A DNA stretch of 64,000 bases from a virus, in the IMG/VR virus record IMGVR_UViG_3300044730_001661, positions 1-64,000 of that record, one strand, 5' to 3'. Made by a program: the position numbers and the translations under genes. Of the stretch, positions 42,510 through 50,687 are shown piece by piece (within the stretch, counting starts at the first letter, position 1; each line of letters opens with the position of its first letter). Under the pieces are notes generated by a model that saw only the letters and a list, made by a program, of their open reading frames with translations, was not told the origin of the DNA and searched no databases.

Positions 42510-44399
42510 TCAGACTATCTGGCAACCTCCAGCACTGCAGGCAAATTCCTTTGCCGACTCAGTATTGTCTTCTGCCTCATATTTAGAGAGCTCCTTGAAG
42601 TTAACCTTAACCTTCGGATGCGCTGCATATGTTGCGGAATCAATTTGCTCAAATGGAGCCTGAGCGTATGTGTGATTGTCGCCACCGGGAAGGAACGAGA
42701 TGCCTGTTGCGACATCGAAGTTCTCCCAGAGCCAGTTACCGACCTCAAGGAACTCGGAGTCCTTGTAGTTGACGGTGATCGATGGCTTGTGATGGCAGTA
42801 ATGTTCCTGATAAGTCTTCCACAGATCCAAGTGATCCAATGCACGGAGATCTTCCGTGGTGATTGTGCCTCTTGGAGCCTTCATGGCAAATGTGAAGACA
42901 GCCGTGTTATTAGGATTGATCACATCATCTTCGCAAGGAACGCCTTGATCCTTCATAAGATTGTAAATTGGGTCCTTCTTGTCAATGCGAATTCTACGGT
43001 AATAGTGTTCCGCATAGCGTGGGTGAAGACCGGATGCCGAATCGACCAAGCACGAAGTAGTGCCCTCTGGCTTGATACATGTGATGGACTTGCTTGGATT
43101 GATGCCAAGCTTCTCTGCCCACTTCATGTTGGTTGCCGTTGCATGGTCCCGGAGGGTTTCAAGTAGACGCACCAATTTGGGCTTACCTTCGAGACCGCTG
43201 GTCAATTTATTATCATAAATTCCTGTCATGCTGACACCCAGCAGACGCTCCTCTTCGCAGTTCTTCTTCCACTCGGGACGAAGGTATGGGAAGTGAGTGA
43301 AAGTCGATTGAACCGTACCGATAATGGTGGCGATCTCAATCTTCTTCTTCAGGGAAGCGGCAGTGTCATCAGGACGAACAACGACTGTTGAAAGATTGCA
43401 GAACTCAAATGGCTTGAGAATAATCTCCGAGCATGGATTCGTACCATACTCGCAGTTCTCGTCACGACCCCACTTGGCTGCTTGTTCCTGCAATGCCTTG
43501 CGGTTGATCATTCCACGCTCACCGCTATGGCTATTGTAGAGCGAAGTCCACTCCTCAAGGAACTGACCCATCGGAGGACGACCACGGTAGACAGCAGAGT
43601 TGTTTGCGTAGGAACGGAAGCCAGCCTGCTCCCACCATGCGCCGCTCTTGCAGAGAGCCATCTCACGATCCGAAAGATCGCTGAGAGAAATCATGGCAGA
43701 ACGACGAACACCACCGACGATAACTGCGTTTGCAATTGCACAGCAAATATCATGGCACTCAAGAGCAGTGAGTCTGCGTCCCTGTGCGTTGTAGAACACC
43801 TTGACGATGAACTTGAACAGATTGTCAAGAGGAGCAGGACCACTTGCACGACCACCAAAAGTCTTCAGTCTTGCACCAGCTGGACGAATGTTCGACAGAT
43901 CCCACTTAACATGGCGACCTGCATACAAGTGATCCATGATGAACTTGACTGCGTTGCCCCAACCCTCCTTCGAGTCCTCAACAACATAAGTGATCTCGAA
44001 AGCCTTTTCAATCTTGTTCGCAACCTGTGGGAGCTTGTCGGTGTACTGATGTTCAACCGAATAGCCAACACCAGTGCCGTTCATGAGAACGACAAACAGT
44101 TCTGCAAACGAATCAAGACTGTCAATCGGCAAGTACGAGCAATTGTACAGGCAAGTGTTGTCGTGATCCAGAGCAGGTCCAGCAGTCATCAGACTGCGCA
44201 TAGAAGGCAATACCTCAAGATTGAGAATTGCTTCCTTTACGTCAGGACGCTCTGCAAGCTGAGGAACCTTAGTGGTAAAGTACTTCCACCAGCGGTCAAC
44301 GCATTCCTCCCAGGATTCACGCCGATTGTAGTCCGGCATCCAGCGAGAATAGCGAGAGATAAAAATAAACGATTGAAAAGGTGATAAAATTTCTGCCAT
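42510..44399 (-). CDS. nrdJ: class II (adenosylcobalamin-dependent) ribonucleotide reductase, monomeric type, 629 aa
   Basis: Reduces ribonucleotides to deoxyribonucleotides. Cys pair NTCLYNC (83, 87); active site NPCSEII with C323 and E325, and FCNLS with C334; C-terminal shuttle cysteines CSAGGC (621, 626). No partner subunit and no NrdB are present, as expected of the Lactobacillus RTPR type. Shorter than the roughly 740-residue RTPR, mainly at the N-terminus. AAAGGAG lies before the ATG. Requires B12 from the host. Confidence 0.9.
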   Translation of the reverse strand: MAEILSPFQSFIFISRYSRWMPDYNRRESWEECVDRWWKYFTTKVPQLAERPDVKEAILNLEVLPSMRSLMTAGPALDHDNTCLYNCSYLPIDSLDSFAELFVVLMNGTGVGYSVEHQYTDKLPQVANKIEKAFEITYVVEDSKEGWGNAVKFIMDHLYAGRHVKWDLSNIRPAGARLKTFGGRASGPAPLDNLFKFIVKVFYNAQGRRLTALECHDICCAIANAVIVGGVRRSAMISLSDLSDREMALCKSGAWWEQAGFRSYANNSAVYRGRPPMGQFLEEWTSLYNSHSGERGMINRKALQEQAAKWGRDENCEYGTNPCSEIILKPFEFCNLSTVVVRPDDTAASLKKKIEIATIIGTVQSTFTHFPYLRPEWKKNCEEERLLGVSMTGIYDNKLTSGLEGKPKLVRLLETLRDHATATNMKWAEKLGINPSKSITCIKPEGTTSCLVDSASGLHPRYAEHYYRRIRIDKKDPIYNLMKDQGVPCEDDVINPNNTAVFTFAMKAPRGTITTEDLRALDHLDLWKTYQEHYCHHKPSITVNYKDSEFLEVGNWLWENFDVATGISFLPGGDNHTYAQAPFEQIDSATYAAHPKVKVNFKELSKYEAEDNTESAKEFACSAGGCQIV

Positions 44400-44425
44400 A
44401 TTTGAGACTCCTTTGGTGGGTGTCT

Positions 44426-45136
44426 TTATTTAGTTGTTAGAGTTTGCCACGAAACCGGGAAAAGTGGAGCAATAAGTTGTCCGATTGCCTCGGCAAATTT
44501 TTGAATTTCCCATTGTGCATGACTGTCGATTCTCAGGTTATAAACGCGGGCAAATGCGTAGAGAGAACCAGTCCACACAAATTCCGTATAAGTTCCTTGT
44601 GGCAAGATTGAACGGGCTTGCTCAGGAGCAACACCGTCTGCCAAAAGTTTGTTGTAAAGATCAAGACACTCGTTGACGACACCTTGGTATTCCTGTCGCA
44701 ACTTAATGCAGAGATCCATATCTTCAATTGCACCACTGCTCCCCTGCTTGGCTCCATCGGTAGGAGCACCACGCCACATCGGAACATAGACTTCCGGTTC
44801 AAATGTGACATATCTACGGCTGACCTCGTTCATGACAAGACCAATCTGGTGCTTTCCAAGTTGTGCACGAACAAAGATCGGGCACTTGATGCGCAAGCTG
44901 ATCTGCGGATGACAGAAAGGAGTGAAGTGATTATGCTTTGCAAGATACTTGATAAGTTTTGTATCTTTCTCCAGCAACTTCTGTTCCTGATATCCGGTCC
45001 AGTTTCTCTCTGAATCCCAATAGCTTTCCTTGTTGAAGGAAACTCTTGCGGCGTTGACAACGCTAAGATCCGATCCCATGTAGTCCATTAGATCAACATG
45101 TCCGTGATCCAAAACAAAATACTTAGTCTGAGCCAT
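44426..45136 (-). CDS. thyX: flavin-dependent thymidylate synthase ThyX, 236 aa
   Basis: Makes dTMP from dUMP with FAD and methylene-tetrahydrofolate. The signature is RAQLGKHQIGLVMNEVSRRY (about 87-106), the phage variant of RHRxxSxNExSxRY: the usual RHR is KHQ and there is one extra residue. Early HNHFTPFCHPQ and late RSILPQGTYTEFVWTGSL also fit. Start MAQTKYF chosen because the frame upstream overlaps another gene. Confidence 0.9.
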   Translation of the reverse strand: MAQTKYFVLDHGHVDLMDYMGSDLSVVNAARVSFNKESYWDSERNWTGYQEQKLLEKDTKLIKYLAKHNHFTPFCHPQISLRIKCPIFVRAQLGKHQIGLVMNEVSRRYVTFEPEVYVPMWRGAPTDGAKQGSSGAIEDMDLCIKLRQEYQGVVNECLDLYNKLLADGVAPEQARSILPQGTYTEFVWTGSLYAFARVYNLRIDSHAQWEIQKFAEAIGQLIAPLFPVSWQTLTTK

Positions 45137-45353
45137 TTTTATTGGTTGGATCTCTGTCATCTTCTTCCTCATCATCATCAACAAGTTCAACTTTAACACC
45201 GGGGATCTTTGTAAAATCGGCAGCATACTCTCTTGCACGTGCCCAAAGCTTTGGATCCATTTCCTTTACATATTCACCAAAGCGCTGAACAAACGTTAAA
45301 TAAGCTTCGCTAGCCTTGAGGATATCTTCCTCTGAGATTTCTTCTTCATCCAT
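45123..45353 (-). CDS. small acidic protein, 76 aa
   Basis: Acidic N-terminus (MDEEEISEEDILKASEAYLT), helical centre (FVQRFGEYVKEMDPKLWARA) and acidic tail (VELVDDDEEEDDRDPTN). No family recognised. Between primase and ThyX in the replication operon. Confidence 0.65.
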   Translation of the reverse strand: MDEEEISEEDILKASEAYLTFVQRFGEYVKEMDPKLWARAREYAADFTKIPGVKVELVDDDEEEDDRDPTNKNGSD

Positions 45354-45354
45354 T

Positions 45355-46332
45355 TTAAACCTTCTTCCAGTTAGTATATTTCATCTTAGCCTTAAGTCCA
45401 GAATAAACATTGTTGATAATGAGCTTGTAGGTTATTTCCAAGCCGTAAGCCATTACCATGTCATTAATGTCCTTCTTGTTTATTTCAGAAGGCCATATAA
45501 CGACATTTCTTCCAGAGTCAATGTACTTTCCAATGAGGTGGACTATCTCTGAATTTCTAGGCTCATTGTCGAATATGAACACCACATTCGATTTTTTGAT
45601 CTTTTCTGGAAGTGTCTCAATCCATCCCGCACCTTGGAGTGCAACTCCGTTCGGCAGGAACATCGAATCAATCGGCCCTTCGGTGACATACACCGTAGAA
45701 CGTGGATCTACCTTATCTAGGTTATACCAAAGACGCTCGCAACCTTGCTGTTTAAGCGTGATATAGCGGATTGCATTCTCGCTGAACGCTCGTCCCTGTA
45801 CGCCCAAAAGCTCTCCGCTTTCGTCGTAGAAGGGGATGACGAGCCGTTCCTCCGTCTTGCCATCCCTATCAAAGGATCGCATGATCTTGCCAAAATCAGC
45901 AGTGTAATAAAAGTTGCTGTACTTTTCTTTCGGAATAAATCTAGACTGAACATATTTTACCGCCTTGTGGTCTGCGTTGAGCAGGTCCAGTCTTGTCCCG
46001 AGTTCTGTAAACACAGGCTGACGCTTCTCGGGCTTGGTTTCTTCTTCCAAGACTGGATTTTTTTCTTTGTAGACTTCGAATGCGTATTCCTTGCAGAGAG
46101 ATGGGCTGACACTTTCAAGTACAGAATATAGATTGCAAGCAACACCGCAATTGTGACATTTGTATACATAATTTCCTTTGTGCTCGAAGAAGTATCCCCT
46201 TGTCTTGGACTTGTTCTTCTGCGAGTCGCCACACTTGAAACATCTGCATGTGGCTAAAGTATCCTTTTTCCACTTGAACTTTTCAAGTGAACCTGACAGA
46301 AGATTAACATACTTCTTGTCAATGTATAGCAT
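45355..46332 (-). CDS. 61: DNA primase, T4 gp61 / DnaG type, 325 aa
   Basis: N-terminal zinc ribbon: Cys 29/31/34 and 59/62 (TCRCFKC, KCHNC). Toprim domain: VTEGPIDS (216-223) with the catalytic Glu, and FIFDNE (252-257) with the metal-binding Asp. Makes RNA primers on the lagging strand together with the helicase encoded next door. The stop of the helicase gene overlaps its ATG. Confidence 0.9.
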   Translation of the reverse strand: MLYIDKKYVNLLSGSLEKFKWKKDTLATCRCFKCGDSQKNKSKTRGYFFEHKGNYVYKCHNCGVACNLYSVLESVSPSLCKEYAFEVYKEKNPVLEEETKPEKRQPVFTELGTRLDLLNADHKAVKYVQSRFIPKEKYSNFYYTADFGKIMRSFDRDGKTEERLVIPFYDESGELLGVQGRAFSENAIRYITLKQQGCERLWYNLDKVDPRSTVYVTEGPIDSMFLPNGVALQGAGWIETLPEKIKKSNVVFIFDNEPRNSEIVHLIGKYIDSGRNVVIWPSEINKKDINDMVMAYGLEITYKLIINNVYSGLKAKMKYTNWKKV

Positions 46333-47747
46333 TATTTAGCGCCTTCGAAGGTCCAGTTGATGGCCTTGTTCTTCTTCTTTCCGAACTGTGGGTTGAATGC
46401 CTGACCATCTGACCCTGAGCCAAACGCCTCCTCATCGGTATTATTTGCATTGATGAGATTATTATTTGTGTTATCAACATCGAAGAACTTCATCTTGGAC
46501 TTGTTGACTCCGACCAAGAACTTTCTGTTCTTTGTTAGATCATTGCCACGGTTCTTCAGCTGCTTGACCATCAGATGACCACCCTCTGCAAGTTCTTCAT
46601 TCTCAATCAGAGCAAAGAAAAAGTCTGCCGTCTGAGGCAAACCAAAGCTTTCGGATGTATCGGTCATCTCCATGTCGCTGCTCTTTGCACCTTCGCGGTT
46701 GACCTGGGTGGCCGTCCAGAGAGGTACGTTGAACTGCTTGGCGAGGCCACGGAGCTCTTCTGCAATACCCTTAACGTAAGTATAGCTGTTCATGCCGTTG
46801 CCCAGCTTAAAACGAGCACATGAACAAATGTTCAGATAGTCAACGAAGATTACGTCTGGGGTAAACTTCTTTTTAATCTTCAGCTCTTCCATAAGATTAC
46901 GGAAGTGAGTAACGTTGGCTGCTGCTGTAGGATACTCCTTGATGATGAGCTTTCCACGGCAGGTCTTTTTGAGGTTTTCAACCTTGCTCTCATACTTGGT
47001 AAGAGGCATCTGCTCAAGGATGTGCATCTCTGTATCCAATAGATTTGCATCGATGCGCTTTGCAATTTCCTCTTCAGCCATCTCAAGCGTGATGTAGAGA
47101 ACATTCAGATTCTGTGACAGACATGCTGCTGCATGATGGCATAGGAATGCACTCTTTCCGACACCAGACGCTGCCATGACAACATTTAAGGTCTTCTTGC
47201 GGGTTCCGCCACGTGTGATGAGATTGAACATTTCCAAGTCAAAGGGAACCTTCTCTTCCACCCTGTGGTAATACTCGTATCGCTCGTCAACGTCCTCAAG
47301 GAAGTCGTGACCGACTCGGGTGTCAAAGGACACAGACAATGCCTTAGACATGATCTCTGGAATAGCATTCTGTGTCTGTTCCTTGTCCTTGCCTTCAATG
47401 ATACCGATAGATGCCATGATACCATTGTAGATGGCTTTTTCCTTGCAGAACTTTTCAGTGTTCTCAACTAGCCAAATGGTGTCCGACTTCTCCCCCTCCT
47501 TGTACATTTCATCGGAGATAGAAACGCACTTCTTGAATTCTACCTCACCAAGACCCTTCTCGTTCTCCAGAGAGATGAGAATAGCATCCTTGGTGGGAAT
47601 GTTGTTGTACTTTAGGATAAACTTGCTGACGATGTTGAACACCGTCTTCTCGGCTTTATCGTGGAAGTACTCTTCCTGAAGGAACGGAACGACCTTTCTT
47701 GCGTACTCCTCATTAAGTACCAAGTTCTTTAGAATGACTGTTTCCAT
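46332..47747 (-). CDS. 41: replicative DNA helicase, DnaB / T4 gp41 type, 471 aa
   Basis: RecA-fold ATPase: Walker A AASGVGKS (192-199), Walker B DVIFVDYLNI (298-307), then WTATQVNREGAKSSDMEM, typical of DnaB motif H3/H4, and a later arginine finger region. N-terminal helical domain as in gp41. Unwinds DNA at the fork as a hexamer. C-terminal Asn/Gly-rich tail. Confidence 0.92.
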   Translation of the reverse strand: METVILKNLVLNEEYARKVVPFLQEEYFHDKAEKTVFNIVSKFILKYNNIPTKDAILISLENEKGLGEVEFKKCVSISDEMYKEGEKSDTIWLVENTEKFCKEKAIYNGIMASIGIIEGKDKEQTQNAIPEIMSKALSVSFDTRVGHDFLEDVDERYEYYHRVEEKVPFDLEMFNLITRGGTRKKTLNVVMAASGVGKSAFLCHHAAACLSQNLNVLYITLEMAEEEIAKRIDANLLDTEMHILEQMPLTKYESKVENLKKTCRGKLIIKEYPTAAANVTHFRNLMEELKIKKKFTPDVIFVDYLNICSCARFKLGNGMNSYTYVKGIAEELRGLAKQFNVPLWTATQVNREGAKSSDMEMTDTSESFGLPQTADFFFALIENEELAEGGHLMVKQLKNRGNDLTKNRKFLVGVNKSKMKFFDVDNTNNNLINANNTDEEAFGSGSDGQAFNPQFGKKKNKAINWTFEGAK

Positions 47748-47784
47748 ATTTTTATCTTATCACAAAGTCTTCACAAGTCCACCA

Positions 47785-48102
47785 TTAATCCTGATGAACG
47801 TCGTCTTCAAGATCTACGGGATCTTTCTGTGTAATTTCCATTGCATTTTTTTCAACAATATCAACAAAAATTTCACCAACAGTTTGAGTAAAAACTTCAT
47901 CCTGTTGATTAAATCCTTCCGGAGCCTCTACCATTGTGATATCCATATTAACCTTGAGATTTTCGCCTTCGACTTCTTCTAATGAAATCTTTCCATACTT
48001 GTAAACGATGCCAGCAAACTGCCCTTCCATAATCCGGATAGGGCAGGTGTCGTGACCGACCATCATTTCATCTATAAACTTATACTCAGGTACCTTGGCC
48101 AT
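47785..48102 (-). CDS. hypothetical protein in the replication operon, 105 aa
   Basis: First half beta-rich (PIRIMEGQFAGIVYKYGKIS, VNMDITMVEAPEG), second half acidic and helical (FVDIVEKNAMEITQKD). I recall similar proteins near uvsX in T4-like phages but cannot name a function. Overlaps the end of uvsX by 17 bp. Confidence 0.65.
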   Translation of the reverse strand: MAKVPEYKFIDEMMVGHDTCPIRIMEGQFAGIVYKYGKISLEEVEGENLKVNMDITMVEAPEGFNQQDEVFTQTVGEIFVDIVEKNAMEITQKDPVDLEDDVHQD

Positions 48103-49108
48103 ACTTAAAGTCCTTTTGAATCTCTTCGTCCAACTTAGTTAGGATATCTTTAGTAAAGTACTTCTCGGGATCCTCATCGATGTTCTTCTCGAACGCCTTG
48201 GTTCCATCCGGCAATTCGATGCGAGTGGATACCTTCTTGAAGATGTTATACTTTAGTGCAAGATCGGTCAGACCATAATATCTGCTCAGACCAGAAGTAT
48301 AGTTCAGGCGAGTCTCGACATTCATGTTCTCCTTAACAAAACGATTCTTATAGTTGGTGCACTTGATAAAGTTTCCGACAACGCCCTCCTCAGTTTTGTC
48401 CTTGCTCTTGGAAAGTGTAAGGATATTACTGGCTGCATACTTAAGGCCAATACCACCACCAAGTTCCTTTGTGGGAACATATGCACCGATGACCTGATAT
48501 GTGTGATTGGTCAGCAACATGGGGATCTTTGCCTTGCCAAGCTTCAGCGTTAGAACGCGGAAGGTTGCCTTGGTCTGCTGTGCCTTGGTCATGTCACGGA
48601 CATTCTTGCCCTCTGCAGAATCATTCATTTCCTTCTCGGTTGACAACATGCCCAGAGAATCCAAAACCATGAAGACTGGCTTGCGCTCTTCCTCGGGCTG
48701 CTCTAGAATGTCATTGACGATCTTGAGAGCCTGTGTCTTGAACTCCTCAATCGTTGCAACGGGAATGACTGCAACGCGCTCAGGATCAACGCCACGGGCA
48801 GTAAACATATCAGATGTCACTGCTTGCTCCGTGTCAAAGTAGACGACTACGCCATCTTTGTGATCCTTGAGGAACTGGCCTGCGATACCGATTGCATAAA
48901 AGGTCTTTCCCGTGGCAGGATCTCCAGCCAAGCAGGAGATCTTGTTGTTGGGCAGACCACCAAAGATTGAACCGGACAGCAATGCATTCAGTGCATATGA
49001 GCCAGTATCGATAAACCCAGTAACATCAGCACCGTCGATGCCGTCAGATACTAGGGTTGCGTCAGGATTGTTTATTTTGCTTATCAGTGTTTTTAGATAC
49101 TTCGACAT
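48086..49108 (-). CDS. uvsX: RecA-type recombinase UvsX, 340 aa
   Basis: Walker A GDPATGKT (62-69), Walker B VFMVLDS (145-151), and RecA-like VVYFDTEQAV near residue 88-97; TKELGGGIGLKYAA corresponds to the L2/multimer region. Catalyses strand exchange for recombination-dependent replication. Length is close to T4 UvsX. Its first 47 bp overlap the previous gene's end. Confidence 0.92.
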   Translation of the reverse strand: MSKYLKTLISKINNPDATLVSDGIDGADVTGFIDTGSYALNALLSGSIFGGLPNNKISCLAGDPATGKTFYAIGIAGQFLKDHKDGVVVYFDTEQAVTSDMFTARGVDPERVAVIPVATIEEFKTQALKIVNDILEQPEEERKPVFMVLDSLGMLSTEKEMNDSAEGKNVRDMTKAQQTKATFRVLTLKLGKAKIPMLLTNHTYQVIGAYVPTKELGGGIGLKYAASNILTLSKSKDKTEEGVVGNFIKCTNYKNRFVKENMNVETRLNYTSGLSRYYGLTDLALKYNIFKKVSTRIELPDGTKAFEKNIDEDPEKYFTKDILTKLDEEIQKDFKYGQGT

Positions 49109-49442
49109 TCTTTTCCTTTTTTTCCATAAGCCGATATGCTTCGTCTGTTTGATATTCTGCCATCGAAAGGTGATCTTGCAAGGAATGCACGATATGCATG
49201 ATTCTGTCCCTGACCGCCATCATCTTGTCGAAGACACCCATCGTTGGTCCCGTAAACCAATCTTCATTTTTTTTCTGTAGGGTACCATAATACTCGGAGA
49301 GCGTCTGATGCTCCATGAGCAGCATATGTACTGGCATCCCAGTAATACGATCTTTCAATTCTTCCAAAGATTCCTGCGGAATCTGGTCGTATTGATTATA
49401 GCGAATAAGTTTGCTGTTCTTTCTAATTTTTTTCTTTGGCAT
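49062..49442 (-). CDS. helical protein next to uvsX, possible mediator, 126 aa
   Basis: MPKKKIRKNSKLIRYNQYDQ is basic; the rest is long helices (MLLMEHQTLSEYYGTLQKKN, VRDRIMHIVHSLQDHL). Size, charge and position fit a UvsY-like recombination mediator, but I see no sequence motif that proves it. ATG 49442 lies 4 bp after the previous stop. Confidence 0.5.
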   Translation of the reverse strand: MPKKKIRKNSKLIRYNQYDQIPQESLEELKDRITGMPVHMLLMEHQTLSEYYGTLQKKNEDWFTGPTMGVFDKMMAVRDRIMHIVHSLQDHLSMAEYQTDEAYRLMEKKEKNVEVSKNTDKQNKQS

Positions 49443-49446
49443 AGGA

Positions 49447-49638
49447 TTACTCGTCAAACCAACGGGGATCGATCAGAGAAACAAGAAGCATGCAGCAACC
49501 AAGTTCCCAGCCACCCAGCATAAACGCCAAAAATGTAACTGCGCCCATCAGCAAACGCTGAACATGCTCAAAGTACTCGGAGATCTTAAAATTACGCTTG
49601 AGCGAATCCTTGATATAATTAAAGATTTTCTTGATCAT
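49447..49638 (-). CDS. small membrane protein, 63 aa
   Basis: Basic amphipathic start (MIKKIFNYIKDSLKRNFKIS), then a hydrophobic segment LLMGAVTFLAFMLGGWELGCCMLLV (about 29-53). One or two membrane passes. Overlaps the upstream gene by 20 bp. No family. Confidence 0.65.
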   Translation of the reverse strand: MIKKIFNYIKDSLKRNFKISEYFEHVQRLLMGAVTFLAFMLGGWELGCCMLLVSLIDPRWFDE

Positions 49639-49867
49639 TCAATTTTTCCTTTAAAAGTTTTATTTCCTGTTTTAGTGACTTGATTTCTTCCGATGCAACC
49701 CGTAAGGTATCTTGGATTTCATACCAAAAACTAAACATTGGGCAAAGTGATGCCGTATCCAATCGTTCTTCAATAGAAGAAAGATTTAACCTCATGTGTA
49801 AAAGTTTACTATTTTCATCCGTACATATGTTTTGTACGGGATGGCAATCAATTTTGTTTTTTTCCAT
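49619..49867 (-). CDS. small coiled-coil protein, 82 aa
   Basis: Cys-containing N-terminal half and a clear heptad helix at the end (VASEEIKSLKQEIKLLKEKL). No family recognised. Overlaps both neighbours by about 20 bp. Confidence 0.6.
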   Translation of the reverse strand: MEKNKIDCHPVQNICTDENSKLLHMRLNLSSIEERLDTASLCPMFSFWYEIQDTLRVASEEIKSLKQEIKLLKEKLNDQENL

Positions 49868-50129
49868 TATTCAGTTTTCTTACAGTAATTATAGCACCTG
49901 CGTAGTTGTCTGCAACTACTGATTCATCAATTTCTATGTTTTCGATGATTACATTATTGCCAGTGTCAAGAAATCTATCGCCAACCATAAGGCATGGGCC
50001 ACCTTCAAAATCAAATAGCCCATCGCCATGGCGAGTATAGAGAGACCTACCTTCGATTCTGTAACGTCCGTCTTCAAGAAGCGTGATAATTCGTTCATCA
50101 CCATATCTAGATTTAAGTTTCTTCACCAT
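49848..50129 (-). CDS. small beta-rich protein, 93 aa
   Basis: Contains ERIITLLEDGRYRIEGRSLY, then RHGDGLFDFEGGPCLMVGDR, a beta-sheet-like body with several GxG/DG turns, and a C-terminal strand AIITVRKLN. No family recognised. It begins four bases after the upstream stop. Confidence 0.65.
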   Translation of the reverse strand: MVKKLKSRYGDERIITLLEDGRYRIEGRSLYTRHGDGLFDFEGGPCLMVGDRFLDTGNNVIIENIEIDESVVADNYAGAIITVRKLNNGKKQN

Positions 50130-50132
50130 TTC

Positions 50133-50687
50133 TTAACACTCCTGATTAACTGCCTTAAGCATTTCAATCTCTTCTTTGAGATCTTTTATTTCTTCTTCCA
50201 GTTCCTTGATACGGGCATCCCTATCACTCGAATAAGCGTCACCGTGAACGGGTGCCTGTTGATAGACTTTACTAAAATTTTTGGGAGTAGTATACGTGGA
50301 ATATGACGGAGCGGACTTTAATGTGGTATTCATTTTTTTACTCCAACGCTGTGCATCGCTTGTAACTTTTATAAGATTGATCAACAGTCTTTCCGGATCT
50401 GCTGCGACTGCAGTATAATCAAGAATGTTGATACCAAAAAATTCAAGAAATTCTTTTGAAAATTCTTCACTCATTACAACTGGTGGGGCAACACCAAGTT
50501 TGTTTTCTGGGACTGCCTTAACCGTAATTTTTACAGACCAGGCGTAATCAAAATATTCAATATAAACCTCAAGGAAATCAACTCCATCATAAATCATCTT
50601 GGAAACATTGCCTGGGCCAAAACGCCCCCAGTCAATTGTATAACCAGTTTTACTTTTCTTAAAGATCATACTACCAATATAACTCAT
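50133..50687 (-). CDS. protein with C-terminal coiled coil, 184 aa
   Basis: Beta-rich N-terminal domain (IDWGRFGPGNVSKMIYDGVD, VYIEYFDYAWSVKITVKAVP) and a charged coiled coil at residues 153-180 (RDARIKELEEEIKDLKEEIE). Ser/Tyr/Thr linker in between. No family recognised. Overlaps the polymerase stop by ATGA, so probably coupled to it; possible replisome accessory. Confidence 0.65.
   Translation of the reverse strand: MSYIGSMIFKKSKTGYTIDWGRFGPGNVSKMIYDGVDFLEVYIEYFDYAWSVKITVKAVPENKLGVAPPVVMSEEFSKEFLEFFGINILDYTAVAADPERLLINLIKVTSDAQRWSKKMNTTLKSAPSYSTYTTPKNFSKVYQQAPVHGDAYSSDRDARIKELEEEIKDLKEEIEMLKAVNQEC

Noticed and set aside
49062-49442. Firm assignment as UvsY
   Set aside because: Position and size fit but no recognisable UvsY sequence pattern; kept as unknown.
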